64,000 bases of DNA. It comes from Streptomyces sp. NRRL B-24484 (GTDB taxonomy: Bacteria; Actinomycetota; Actinomycetes; Streptomycetales; Streptomycetaceae). Where the stretch lies: positions 1 to 64,000 of the forward strand of contig NZ_JOAI01000019.1 of the NCBI RefSeq assembly GCF_000717715.1, written 5' to 3'. Shown here piece by piece: positions 9,653 through 19,087 of the stretch (the stretch's first letter is position 1; every line of letters begins with the position of its first letter). Made by a program: the position numbers and the translations under genes. Below the pieces are notes generated by a model. The model had not been told where the DNA came from, did not search any database, and saw nothing but the letters and a program-made list of their open reading frames with translations.

Positions 9653-12022
9653 TCAGCCGATCTGCCAGCGCTGCAACGTGGAGCCGTTGTCGGTCTGCTG
9701 GGTGACCGCGGCGCCGTCGCTCGTGGAGGCGGTGGTCAGCAGGAGGCTGCTGTTCTTGTTGGTGACGGTCCAGGTGTTGGGGAAGGTCCAGCTGCCGTCG
9801 GCGGGCTTGAGGAACCAGTGCTGGCTGTCGGAGGATGCGTTGCAGGTGGCCTGGACGACGGCGGCGCCGGCCGTCTTGGAGCTGCCGGCGACGTCGAGGC
9901 ACATCTGCGAGGAGCCGTTCGCCAGGCTGTAGGTGCCGTCGCTGTTGTAGGTGAGCTGCCAGTTCTGGTTGGTGCCGATGCCCGGGCTCCAGGTGATGAG
10001 CTGGGTGCCGGAGTTGGAGGAGGCACCGGGGTCGTCCAGCGCCTTCTTGTCGGCGGTGGGTGCGCCGGTCGTGAGCTTGTGGGTGCCGCTCAGGCCGCCG
10101 CCGTAGACCTCGAAGGACCACAGGGAGTAGCCCCAGATGGTGCCGCGCTGGGTGCCGTTCATCCGGACGTAGCGGCCGCTGGCGCCGAGACCGGTGAGGT
10201 CCAGGGTGCCGCCGGTGCCGCTGGTGGTGGAGTAGACGTCGCGCCAGGTGGTGGCGTCGTCGGAGACCTGGATCTTGTACGCCTTGCCGTAGGCGGTCTC
10301 CCAGCGGAGCACCACGCGGCCGATCGACTGGACGGAGCCGAGGTCGACCCGGATCCACTGCAGGTCGTCGGCCGGGATCGTCGGCGTGTTGTACAGGCTG
10401 GACCACCGGGTACCGGGGTCACCGTCGGTGGCCAGGACGGCGGCCCGGTCGGTGGCGTTCCACTGGCTGGAGGCGGTGGTGGTCCGGTTGCGGGCGATGT
10501 CGGCGGCGCCGGGCCAGGCGGGGTTGTGGCCGACGGCCGTCATGATCGGGACGAAATCGGCGTAGGTCGTGGTCAGCCTGGGCGAGCCCCAGGTCTTCTG
10601 GGCGAGGGTGCGCAGCGGGATCGCGATGCCCTGGGCGATCGCGTTCTCGTTCTGCATGTTGGCGGCGTCGCACCACACGTGGAGCAGCGTGCCGGGGTTC
10701 TTGGCCGCGTTGGTGATGGTCTGGTTGCTCTGGTAGGTGTCGGGGGTCCAGGTCTCGTACATCCACTGGGGGTCGGGCTTCTCGTTGGAGTCGCCGTTGG
10801 TGTAGTAGCCGATGTTGCGCGACTGGTTGGCGACGGTGAAACCGGCGTTCACCAGCACCTGCGGGGTCTGCCCGAGGAAGTCCCAGTACTCGGCGATGAT
10901 GCGCGTGTGCAGGGGGACGATGCCGTCGCCGGACCCGATGCCGTCGCTCCACATCCGGGTGGTCTTGCCCTTGCTGACGAGCAGGTCGTCGACCTCGTTG
11001 ATGAACCCGTAGTAGGCGTCCTTGGGCGTGGCGTTCGACCCGTAGGTGGCCCTGGCGTAGGCGCCCAGGGTGTTCTGGAAGCTGGAGAGATTGCCGCCCA
11101 TGTACTCGTCGGCGCCGATGTGGAAGTAGGGAGCGGGGAAGAGAGAGGCGTACTCGCTGATCAGGTCCTTGATCAGCGTCCGCGCGCCCGCCTTCGAGAG
11201 GTCGATGTTGCTGTTGTAGACGGTGCCGGTGTCGCTCACGAGCCTGTAGTCGGGGTGCGGGTTCAGGAGCGGGGTCGCGTGGCCGGGCATGTCGATCTCG
11301 GGAATGATCGCGACCTTGTACTTCTGGCCGAGCGCGACGAGGTCGGCGATGTCCTGCTTGGAGTAGTGGTCGGTGGAGACGATCTCCGGGTGGCTGGAGC
11401 TCTCCAGCCGGAAGCCGTTGAAGTCCGACAGGTGGAACTGGAAGTAGTTGAGCTTGAGGTAGGACAGCTCCTTGATGTGCTGCTTGAGCCACGGGACGGT
11501 GAAGAACTGCCGGCCCTGGTCGACCATCAGTCCGCGTTCGGGCTTGAGGGGTGCGTCGGTCGCCGTTCCGGCGGGGATCGCGTTCGACTGCTTCAGGAGC
11601 TGCAGGACGGTGCGGGTGCCGTAGAAGGCGCCGGTGTCGGTCTTGGCCTGGATGTTGAGGCTCGAGCCGACGGTCATCTTGTAGCCCTCGGCGGGCCGGG
11701 TCGGGTCGTTCAGGGTCAGCGCGATGTCGCCGGTGGCTGCGGTGCCGGTGACGACCTGCACCGTCCGGCCGGCGAGCGTCGTGAGGTCGTCGGCGAAGGT
11801 GGCGGCCTCGTCGGAGAGCTGGGTGCTGTAGGCGGGGTCGACGACGATCCGGCTGCTGCTGGTGAAGGTGAACGTGCCGGTGCCGGCCGTCCACGAGCTC
11901 AGCGCGGGGACGGTCTGGGGTGTCGTGCCGACTGCGACGGCCGGGCCGCCGGCCGCTATGACCGGCAGGGCGGCGACGGAGGCCGCACAGGCGGCGGCCG
12001 TGAGGAGTCTGAGCAAGCGCAT
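9653..12022 (-). CDS. Secreted GH20 beta-N-acetylhexosaminidase with F5/8-type and CBM13 modules
   Basis: Extracellular enzyme removing terminal GlcNAc or GalNAc from glycans by substrate-assisted catalysis. The 789-residue protein starts with a signal peptide (MRLLRLLTAAACAASVAALP). It continues with a GH20b domain (about 40-160), the GH20 barrel with the catalytic pair in HIGADEY (Asp305-Glu306), an F5/8 type C-like sugar-binding domain (about 500-640) and a ricin-type CBM13 (about 655-789). ATG 12022 follows a GAGG at seven bases; an in-frame ATG at 12040 has no ribosome site. The sugar-binding C-terminus closely resembles that of the phosphoesterase at 22061. The nearby amino-sugar catabolic genes fit its product. 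Confidence 0.9.
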   Translation of the reverse strand: MRLLRLLTAAACAASVAALPVIAAGGPAVAVGTTPQTVPALSSWTAGTGTFTFTSSSRIVVDPAYSTQLSDEAATFADDLTTLAGRTVQVVTGTAATGDIALTLNDPTRPAEGYKMTVGSSLNIQAKTDTGAFYGTRTVLQLLKQSNAIPAGTATDAPLKPERGLMVDQGRQFFTVPWLKQHIKELSYLKLNYFQFHLSDFNGFRLESSSHPEIVSTDHYSKQDIADLVALGQKYKVAIIPEIDMPGHATPLLNPHPDYRLVSDTGTVYNSNIDLSKAGARTLIKDLISEYASLFPAPYFHIGADEYMGGNLSSFQNTLGAYARATYGSNATPKDAYYGFINEVDDLLVSKGKTTRMWSDGIGSGDGIVPLHTRIIAEYWDFLGQTPQVLVNAGFTVANQSRNIGYYTNGDSNEKPDPQWMYETWTPDTYQSNQTITNAAKNPGTLLHVWCDAANMQNENAIAQGIAIPLRTLAQKTWGSPRLTTTYADFVPIMTAVGHNPAWPGAADIARNRTTTASSQWNATDRAAVLATDGDPGTRWSSLYNTPTIPADDLQWIRVDLGSVQSIGRVVLRWETAYGKAYKIQVSDDATTWRDVYSTTSGTGGTLDLTGLGASGRYVRMNGTQRGTIWGYSLWSFEVYGGGLSGTHKLTTGAPTADKKALDDPGASSNSGTQLITWSPGIGTNQNWQLTYNSDGTYSLANGSSQMCLDVAGSSKTAGAAVVQATCNASSDSQHWFLKPADGSWTFPNTWTVTNKNSSLLLTTASTSDGAAVTQQTDNGSTLQRWQIG

Positions 12023-12188
12023 GGGGGAGCCTCGGGTCATGGGGGAGGGGCAGAGTGGCTGACTCCGCCCGGGCGGCCGCACGTCGCCCGGAGCGATGCC
12101 CGTGGCGAATTTCGCCCGGTGTGGAGAATTCCCTGAGGTCGGGCCCGGGTTTGATTTTCGTTCACGGGATGTTCCTGAGAGTGTCCCT

Positions 12189-12226
12189 ATAGAACCCAAG
12201 GGTCGGGGGCGGGTCAATAGGGTTCT
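12189..12226 (-). promoter_or_regulatory. Likely promoter and operator of the hexosaminidase
   Basis: On the minus strand a -35 TTGACC (12217-12212) and a -10 TTCTAT (12194-12189) are separated by 17 bases. The inverted repeat AGAACCC (12191-12197) / GGGTTCT (12220-12226) overlaps the -10 and lies just upstream of the -35, as expected for a repressor site. Confidence 0.5.
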
Positions 12227-12706
12227 CAACCCGTTTTAATTGCCTCGTTCTGTCGGATTTCGGAGTGTCCTGCCAGGTCCGGACCAAGTGGGAGCCCGTT
12301 ACTGCGTGTGGATCTCGGGCCGGTCGCTGGCACGACCGCACGGGAGGGGGCGTGAAGTCCGGTCGGTCTGCAGGATATGGATCCGTCGTCCGTCGGCGAC
12401 TCGGGCGAGGAGCTTCCGGGCGTTTTCGATTTCCGGATCGGTGTTTTCCTTCGAGGTCTGGAAAAATCGGCGGTCCTTCCTCGCTGCGAAATTCTGCAGA
12501 TTTATCGGAGCGCGGTCATCGGCGGCGCCGCCGCTGCCCCGGCCGTGGCACGGCAGGACGACGCCCAGGTCAGAGCGGCAGTTGGCCCGTCGCGCCGCAG
12601 TGTCCGAATCCCTTTCGGCGGGCTCTCTTTGCGGCCGGCGAGCAGCCGCGTGTGGCTGCTGAGGGGATGCCGTCCCAGTGCCGGCAGCGTCACTTGGTGC
12701 GTGCAG

Positions 12707-12759
12707 ATGCTCAATACTGCTTGAAAAAATGCTCAACACATCATCTGTGCGCACAGATG
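12707..12759. promoter_or_regulatory. Candidate operator: paired ATGCTCAA repeats and an 18-bp palindrome
   Basis: Two copies of ATGCTCAA (12707-12714, 12729-12736) lie 22 bases apart. A perfect 18-bp palindrome with half-site CATCTGTGC follows at 12742-12759. The base composition is unusually AT-rich for the window. No intact gene starts just downstream, so it may be a surviving control region of a decayed gene. The rest of 12227-12926 shows no supportable gene. Confidence 0.35.
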
Positions 12760-12926
12760 GGGTTTCGGGGCGGCGTGCCTTCGCCCTCCTCGGCCGCCGG
12801 AGCCGACGCGTACTGCTCGACACGAGCCGGACACCGCCCTGATCGACCGGATGGCCGTCGCGCTCGTCCCGCTCCGCACGTCGTTCGCCGAGCTGTCTCC
12901 TCTGCTCCACCAGCCGGCAGGGGCAG

Positions 12927-13240
12927 ATGAACGGCGACGGCTCGATCCAGTTGCGCCGGGGGCGGCACATCCAACCTCTGCCTGGCCGCCCGGAGCATTG
13001 CGAGCGCGGGTCTGGTCAACGGTCAGCCGGGCCGGTCGATCGGTGTCGCCACTTGCGGCTCCGCACCCCGCTGCCAGGCCTGGACCCACCATCGGGACGG
13101 CAACCTGAAGCTCGCCGGTACCACCAAGTGCCCCGACGTGAAGGGGTCGGCGTCACCGCGGCCGGCACCCCGGTCGACCTCTGGACCTGCGGAAGTGCCC
13201 CGGACGGCATCCAGGCCGATCGAACCTGGGCCGCCCCGTT
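12927..13240 (+). pseudogene. Ricin-type (CBM13) lectin domain remnant
   Basis: Split over two frames, the sequence reads DGSIQL, then GTSNLCLAARS, GVATCGSAPRCQAWTHHRDG, NLKLAGTTKCPDV, and after another shift GTPVDLWTCGSAPDGIQ. This is the QxW beta-trefoil pattern of secreted Streptomyces glycosidases. The rest of the enzyme is gone. No gene is recognisable from 13241 to 13848. Confidence 0.5.
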
Positions 13241-13848
13241 CAATGCCCCGCCCGCACCCGGACACACCGTCCCGCGCCGCGGTGGGCCGTTGCCCGCCCA
13301 CCGCGGCGCGGTCTCAACGGCACTGCGCCTCGACACCCTGGCCGGCGAACAGCCCAGCCAGGTGTCCGGGCGTGCGCGCCACCGCCGAGGTGGTCGACCA
13401 CTGCCACGGCGCCCTCACCGGCGACGAACAACTGGTCGACACGCGCCACTGCCTGGGCGCCGGGCGCACCGCCATGGCCGCCGAGGTCACCCGCCTGCTC
13501 CGGGCGCTCCGGGCCGCCCCCGCGCGGGCCTCGCTGCGGACATTCTCGCCGCGCTCGCTCGTCGGCAGCACGTCACACCCACGGTGCGTCGGCCACCACG
13601 GCCGTGCAGTTGCGGACCACCCCGGCCCGGGCGGGCAGTCGGCTGCGGCAGCGGCCAGGAATCCCGTCGCCGCTTCCGCCCGGGTGCGCGGCACCCCCGG
13701 TTCCCCCAGGGGCTTGTGACTCGGCGTCACCGGTCGGGCTGACGCGGTCGGCCAGGGAGCAGGTCAACCTCGGCGGCGAGAGGGGACTGCCGATCCGTCC
13801 GGCAAGCTCCCAGAAGGGCGGGGCCGGTGGCTGCCCGTGGGGCTCCCG

Positions 13849-14631
13849 TCAGGTCGCGGCCGCGCGGGCCGCGAGGGCCGCGCCGATACAGGCGGCGCGG
13901 AACTGCAGTCTTGCCGGCGCGAGCGGCGCGGGCGGACCGTTGTCCGGGCCGCCGACCCGGGCGAGTCGCAGGGCAGCGCCGAGGCGTTGAGTGGACAGCG
14001 GGGTCGCGTCGATGACGATGCGATCCGGTCGGCAGTGCCGGGCTGCACGGATGAGCATGCCCGCGGGGCCGGCCGTGCACCCGGCGGTGCACCGGCCCGG
14101 TGCGGAGCAGCCGCAGGGGCCGCCGGGGCGCGGGTGGCACTCGTGGCTCGCCGCGCGGGTGGGCAGCGCGGGGTCGACCGCCGGCAGCCGTCCGTTGAGG
14201 ATGAACGCCGTGCCGGTGGACAGCTCCGCCTGCAGATAGAGGAGGCGGGCGGCACCGGCGCCCGCGCCGAGGTGGGCCTCCGCGTAGCCGGCCGCGGCGG
14301 TTCGGTCCCTGACGACGACAGGCAGGTCGAGCTGCTCCTCGATCCACGGCCCGACGGCTGTGCCGTCCCCTTCGCCGATGGGTGAGCAGGCGCCGCCGGA
14401 CCGGGAGCGCAGCGCGCAACCGGGGAGGGCGAGGCCGACCGCGCTCACCCGCACGCCGTGGCTCCGGGCGCGGCCCACGAGGCGGTTGCCGCAGGCCAGC
14501 AGGGTGTCCACCACGGCGGCGGCGCCGCGCTCGGTGTGTGTCGCCCAGCGTTCCGTGTCGACAGGTCTGTTGGCCAGCAGGACGGTGCCGGTGACGAACG
14601 CGGCGCCCAGGTCAAGTGCGATCACTGCCAC
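13849..14631 (-). CDS. ROK-family protein, small and divergent
   Basis: ROK proteins are sugar kinases or sugar-responsive repressors; this one lacks an HTH. The 260-residue frame starts at GTG 14631 with GGCGGA seven bases upstream. It begins with a phosphate-binding-like VIALDLGAAFVTG and carries LALPG in the first half. A cysteine cluster (CHPRPGGPCGCSAPGRCTAG) replaces the usual CxCGxxGCxE zinc motif of the family. The ATP-binding GGG region near the C-terminus is weak, so kinase activity is doubtful. It is divergent from the decayed ABC transporter genes and may once have regulated or served them. Confidence 0.6.
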   Translation of the reverse strand: MAVIALDLGAAFVTGTVLLANRPVDTERWATHTERGAAAVVDTLLACGNRLVGRARSHGVRVSAVGLALPGCALRSRSGGACSPIGEGDGTAVGPWIEEQLDLPVVVRDRTAAAGYAEAHLGAGAGAARLLYLQAELSTGTAFILNGRLPAVDPALPTRAASHECHPRPGGPCGCSAPGRCTAGCTAGPAGMLIRAARHCRPDRIVIDATPLSTQRLGAALRLARVGGPDNGPPAPLAPARLQFRAACIGAALAARAAAT

Positions 14632-15143
14632 CGCGGGTCCGCCGTGCTCGTCCGGGCCGGTGGCCGCGTTCGGTGGCTGTGCGGTCCCGTGGCCGCTGCG
14701 CGGTCGCGGCAGGGGACCGGTCCGGCGGGGCGAGGTAGCGTCATGACGCTCTCCAGGGGTCGTCGTTGTGCGCCGATGCGGCGTGCGAGTGAGAAGGGCC
14801 GCGCACTCCGCGCCGGGCGTGTCGGCGCACCAAAGATGCGCAGTCTTGCCGCATTATGTGCGATCGGCGGCCGGTGGCAGCATTGACGAGCATAATTCTT
14901 GTTTTAATGCGCCAGATGACCGCTTTCTGTGGATGATGCGGCAACGGTTCGATAACCGCCCTGGAATGCCTTGCTGACCGGGGGCAAGACTTGCGCCCAT
15001 CACACCGCGGCGGCGCCCCGGCCCATCCAGCGATCCAGGCGTCCAGGCCCTCCCCGGCCTGTCCGGCCGGCCCTCGACCGGCGCCCCCGTCGCGCCTCCC
15101 CTCGCAGGACCTGTCCCCAGGTCCGCGCACAAAGGTGAAAGTC

Positions 15144-16060
15144 ATGAAGCGATGTCTGCTGCGCCTGCCCGCCATCGCCGTCACCGGTGCCCCGCCCTCT
15201 CGGCCAGTTCGAGCCCCGGCGGCGCGCCGTCGGCCGGCGGCACCACCATCAAGTCGAGGACGTGCTCGCCACCGGCCCCCGGGCCAACCTGATCGACGCC
15301 TTCACCGAGGCCGGCCAGGCCGACGGCGTGCGGTACGGCATCCCGGTCGTCTCCTCGGCCGGCGCGTTCTTCTGCAACAAGTCGGTCTTCGCCCGGGCCG
15401 GCATCACCGCCGCGCCCACCACCTGGGACGAGGTGAAGCAGGACGCCGAGCTGATCAGGGCCAAGGTGTCCGGCGTGACCCCGTACGCGCTCCCGCTCGG
15501 CCCGGAGGAGGCCAGGGCGAGAGCATGACGTGGGAACTCGGCAATCCCGTCACCACCGACCGCAGGACCGCCTTCGCCGACTTCGCCGCCGGCAAGGCGG
15601 CCATGCTCAGCGGCCACCCCTCGCTGATCCAGATGTCCAGGGACGGCAAGGTCGAGTAGGGCGTCGCGCCGATCCCCGGCAGGACGGCACCGCCGCAGTC
15701 CACCCTCGGCGTGGCCGACCGGGCGATGGCGTTCAGGAAGAACGGGCACGCCGCACAGATCAAGAAGTTCCTCGGCTTCGCGTACACCGAGGAGGACACG
15801 CTGAAGTTCGACGAGCTCTACAACCTCATGCCGGTCACCCAGGACACCCTGCAGGAGATGAAGACCGGCGGGAAGCACCAGGACCTGGCCCCGTTCTTCG
15901 CCCTGCTGCCGCAGGCCCGCTTCTACCCGCTCAGTGACACCAGCTGGGACGCCGTCTCCGCCGAGATCAAGAAGAGCGGCGGCAGCGCCGTCAACGACGA
16001 CCGGCCCAGGTCCCGGGCGACCTGCAGAAGAAGGCCGAGCAGGCCCAGGCCGACAAGTAG
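15144..16060 (+). pseudogene. Sugar ABC transporter substrate-binding protein, decayed
   Basis: Extracellular sugar-binding lipoprotein of the type 1 family, now non-functional. ATG 15144 follows AAAGGTGAAAG. A frameshift after the first 15 or so codons moves the lipoprotein segment (CPALSASSSPGG) out of frame. A large part of the N-lobe is missing before DVLATGPRANLIDAFTEAG. A further shift near 15525 with another deletion joins QGES to WELGNPVTTDRRTAF. TAG 15657-15659 interrupts KVE-stop-GVAPIPG. A last shift near 16005 restores LQKKAEQAQADK and the stop at 16058. The region 14632-15143 upstream holds no gene and presumably the old divergent promoters. Confidence 0.75.
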
Positions 16061-16145
16061 CCGTCCCGGCCCCTCGGCCGCAGAACTCCGGGCCCGGGCG
16101 CAGACGGCCGCCCCGACCCAAAAGCTCCCGGGCCCGGATCCCTCC

Positions 16146-16349
16146 ATGAAGGACCCCCGCCTGCAGCTGACCACCACCCCGGACAGCCAGCCCCTGACCG
16201 TCGGCATCAACAACTTCATCGGCAACTACACCGTCCAGTGCAACTACCTGTCCGCCGGCCCGGGCGTCGCCGTCCTCCCCGTCGTCGTCCCGTTCGGACT
16301 CATCGAGCGCAAGGTCGTCTCCGGCCTTACAGCGAGCTCCGTCACATAG
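16146..16349 (+). pseudogene. Sugar ABC transporter permease, C-terminal remnant
   Basis: The frame reads QLTTTPDSQPLTVGINNFIG, then a final membrane segment (GVAVLPVVVPFGLIERKVV) and GGLTAGSV-like GLTASSVT before the stop. This matches the last 65 residues of a MalG-type inner-membrane permease. All upstream membrane segments and the EAA loop are missing. It sits right after the binding-protein remnant, in the usual transporter gene order. Confidence 0.6.
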
Positions 16350-16411
16350 CCGTCTCCGCAGCGCGCTTACGCCCGCGAGCGCAGGAACCTGCAGCGCCCG
16401 ACCGATTCACC

Positions 16412-17017
16412 ATGGAGAACCGCGTGTCCCACGTCGAAGCCGAGACCGTCGGCCGGCCCGCCCACTGGGCCGAAGCGGCTGCCGTCGTCGCCGCCGACCC
16501 CGGCGGCCCGCCCAGCCCCGGCGAACGCACCGCCGTCGTCGACTGCGGCACATCCCTCCACGTGGCCCAGGCCCAAGCTCAGCTGCGCGAGCACGGCGGG
16601 CAGGGCGAGACGGACGCCCGTACGGCGCTGACCGGACCCCTTCCCGAGGCGCTGATCGACGCCGCCGAAGTCGCCTTCCTCGGCGCCGGATGGAGCGGCG
16701 GCCTCGCCAACGAGGCCGCGCCCAGGAGGCGCAAGGCCGCCCTCTTATGGAGCGAGGCCCACTCCGCCGTGGAGTTCCGGCACGGATCGATCGGCATCGC
16801 CGCACCCGACACCGCATCTTGGATGCCCGGCGCCGCACTCGACGGCCTCGCCGACCAGGTCCGCGACACCGGAGCCCACCCGGTCGAGAGCCGCTTCGAC
16901 CCGGTCGCCGAACCCCTCCGCGTCCACTGGCCGTCCGTCGTCCGTGCCACCGCCCGCGACCGCGACCCCGACGGGCCCCGCCACCTCACCCGCTCCGTGA
17001 ACCTCGCCGCCGCATGA
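16412..17017 (+). CDS. SIS-domain sugar isomerase/deaminase-like protein, internally shortened
   Basis: SIS proteins of the AgaS/GlmS type isomerise or deaminate phosphorylated amino sugars. The 201-residue frame keeps the first strand (ERTAVVDCGTSLHVAQA) and the second half (AEVAFLGAGWSGGLANEAA, SAVEFRHGSIGIAAP, HLTRSVNLA). About 100 residues that should follow GETDA, including the usual SRSGTTTE loop, are absent, and a local frame change is likely near 16725. Start options are ATG 16412 or GTG 16424. Its stop overlaps the next ATG (17014). It is probably inactive although the frame is open, and a pseudogene is equally plausible. Confidence 0.6.
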   Translation: MENRVSHVEAETVGRPAHWAEAAAVVAADPGGPPSPGERTAVVDCGTSLHVAQAQAQLREHGGQGETDARTALTGPLPEALIDAAEVAFLGAGWSGGLANEAAPRRRKAALLWSEAHSAVEFRHGSIGIAAPDTASWMPGAALDGLADQVRDTGAHPVESRFDPVAEPLRVHWPSVVRATARDRDPDGPRHLTRSVNLAAA

Positions 17018-17964
17018 GCCCCGCCGCCCCCTGTGTGCTCGCCGTCGATGTGGGTGGAACCGGCATCAAAGCCACCGTGCTCGACGCCGACCTTGCCGTC
17101 CGCCACACGACCTGGCGGCCCACCGGCCGCGAGCGCGGACCGCGGGCCGTCGTGGACACCGTGACCGCCCTCGTCACCGAACTCCTCGACACGGCCGGCC
17201 GCCACGGCACACCCCCGCAGGCCGTCGGCCTCGCCCTGCCGGGCATCGTCGACGAGACCACCGGCACCGCCGTGCACTCCGCGACCATCGGTTGGCGCAA
17301 CGTCACCTTTCACGACATCATCTCCGGCGCCACCGACCTGCCGGTCGCCGTCACGCACGATGTCCGCGCCGGCGGCACCGCCGAAGCCCGCCTCGGCGCC
17401 GGTCGGGGCCACGACCACTTCCTGTTCGTGCCCATCGGAACCAGCATCGGCGCGGTGATCATGACCGGTTCACGCGCCGGCACCGGTGCCCACCACTGTG
17501 CCGGCAAGATCGGGCACCTTCGGATCCGCCCGAACGGCGAACCCTGCACCTGCGGAGCGCGTGGCTGCGCCGAGACCTATGCGTCGGCGGCGGCCGTCGC
17601 CCGCCGCTACGCCGCCGTCACCGGACGCACCGCCGACGCGGCCGAGGTCGCTGCCCGGACCGCTGCCGGCGAGTTACCGGCCCGGGCGGTCTGGGACGAG
17701 GCCGTCGACGCCCTCGCCGACATGCTGGTACTCACCACCACCGTCCTCGACCCGCCGCTGATCGTCCTCGGCGGAGGTCTCTCCCAAGCCGGCGACCTTC
17801 TCCTCGACCCCCTGCGCACCGCGATGGCCGCCAAGGCGACCGTGTCGGCCGTCCCCACGGTCGAGGCAGCCGAACACGGCGAGCGCGCCGGCTGCCTGGG
17901 TGCCGGCCTGCAGGCGCTGGACCTGATCCCCGGCCCGGTGAGGACGGGGGCACGCTCCCTGTGA
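17014..17964 (+). CDS. ROK-family sugar kinase
   Basis: Cytoplasmic ATP-dependent sugar kinase, probably for an amino sugar or hexose. The 316-residue protein has the N-terminal phosphate loop AVDVGGTGIKATVLD, the sugar-binding LALPGIVDETTG, a catalytic region around VTHDVRAGGTAEA and a complete zinc motif (CTCGARGCAETYAS). ATG 17014 overlaps the stop of the SIS gene by four bases, so the two are translationally coupled. It has no HTH and is therefore a kinase rather than a repressor. It appears intact, unlike its upstream neighbours. Confidence 0.85.
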   Translation: MSPAAPCVLAVDVGGTGIKATVLDADLAVRHTTWRPTGRERGPRAVVDTVTALVTELLDTAGRHGTPPQAVGLALPGIVDETTGTAVHSATIGWRNVTFHDIISGATDLPVAVTHDVRAGGTAEARLGAGRGHDHFLFVPIGTSIGAVIMTGSRAGTGAHHCAGKIGHLRIRPNGEPCTCGARGCAETYASAAAVARRYAAVTGRTADAAEVAARTAAGELPARAVWDEAVDALADMLVLTTTVLDPPLIVLGGGLSQAGDLLLDPLRTAMAAKATVSAVPTVEAAEHGERAGCLGAGLQALDLIPGPVRTGARSL

Positions 17965-18159
17965 TCGTCCGTGTGAATCCCGGCCCTGCGCGCGACGTCA
18001 CTCACCGTGGACCACCCTCGGCGGCACCGTTGCGTCGGCGGGAAGCAGCGTGTGGACGGGACTTCGACCGGACACCCGTCAGGCGCTCCGGTCCGCCGTC
18101 CAGGTCGAACCCCCCCTGACCACCCCCTCCACCACTGCCCTCCACCACCGGGACCCGTC

Positions 18160-19020
18160 ATGCCACTGTCCACGACAGCAGTCCTCGTCACCCGCGCCGC
18201 CGCCCGCGGCGGCGCGGTCGGAGCCGTCAACGTCATCACCCTCGAACACATCGAGGCCGCCGTCCGCGGCGCCGAGCGGGCCGGCCAGGCCGTCATCCTC
18301 CAGATCAGCGAGAACGCCATCAGGTACCACGACGGGCGGCCGGGGCCGATCACGGCGGCCTGTCTCTGCGCCGCGCAGGCGGCCCAGGTCGACGTGGCGC
18401 TCCACCTCGACCGCGTCAGGAGCCCGGAACTCCTCTTCGGCGCGGTGGACTGCGGATTCAGCTCCTTCATGATCGACGCCGCACACCTGCCCTGCGAGGA
18501 CAACGTCGCCGCCACCCGCGCCGCCGTCGACTGGGCCCACACCCACGGCATCTGGGCCGAGGCCGAACTCGGCGTGGTCGGTGCCAAGGGCCCGGTCGAC
18601 GCGCACGCACTCGGCGCACGCACCGACCCGGACGAGGCAGCCAGATTTGCCGCCGACACGGGCGTCGACGCGCTCGCCGTCGCGATCGGGAGCACCCACG
18701 CCGTGACCGATCGCACCACCCGCCTGGACCACGGCCTGCTCGGCCGTCTGCGCGCCGGCGTCGGTCGGCCGCTCGTGCTGCACGACTCCACGGGCGTGCC
18801 CGACGACGAACTCGCCGCCGCCGTGGCCGGCGGCATCACCAAGGTCGGCATGGGGACGGCATTCAACATCGCCATGACCGGCGCCGTCCGTGCCCGGCTC
18901 GTCGCCGACCGGCACGCGGTCGACCCCCGCGGCTATCTCTCGGACGGACGCGGCGCCATGGCGACCCTGACCGCCCACCTGCTGTCCGTCCTCAACGGCC
19001 CTGCCGCACCTGCCGCGTGA
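18160..19020 (+). CDS. Class II aldolase (fructose/tagatose-bisphosphate type)
   Basis: Zinc-dependent aldolase that would cleave tagatose-1,6- or fructose-1,6-bisphosphate at the end of galactosamine or galactitol breakdown. The 286-residue protein shows GAVGAVNVITLEHIEAAV, the metal-binding VALHLDRV, FSSFMIDAAHLP, EAELGVVGAK and the glycine-rich GGITKVGMGTAF. This is the GatY/KbaY/Fba pattern, with LHLDR in place of the usual LHLDH. ATG 18160 follows GGGA at six bases. It is separated from the ROK kinase by 195 bp without a gene. Confidence 0.8.
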   Translation: MPLSTTAVLVTRAAARGGAVGAVNVITLEHIEAAVRGAERAGQAVILQISENAIRYHDGRPGPITAACLCAAQAAQVDVALHLDRVRSPELLFGAVDCGFSSFMIDAAHLPCEDNVAATRAAVDWAHTHGIWAEAELGVVGAKGPVDAHALGARTDPDEAARFAADTGVDALAVAIGSTHAVTDRTTRLDHGLLGRLRAGVGRPLVLHDSTGVPDDELAAAVAGGITKVGMGTAFNIAMTGAVRARLVADRHAVDPRGYLSDGRGAMATLTAHLLSVLNGPAAPAA

Positions 19021-19087
19021 ACGATCAGGCCGCCGAACCGTCGTCGGCCTGCCACCACCTGCGCCCACCCGACCGGAGGAAGATCTC

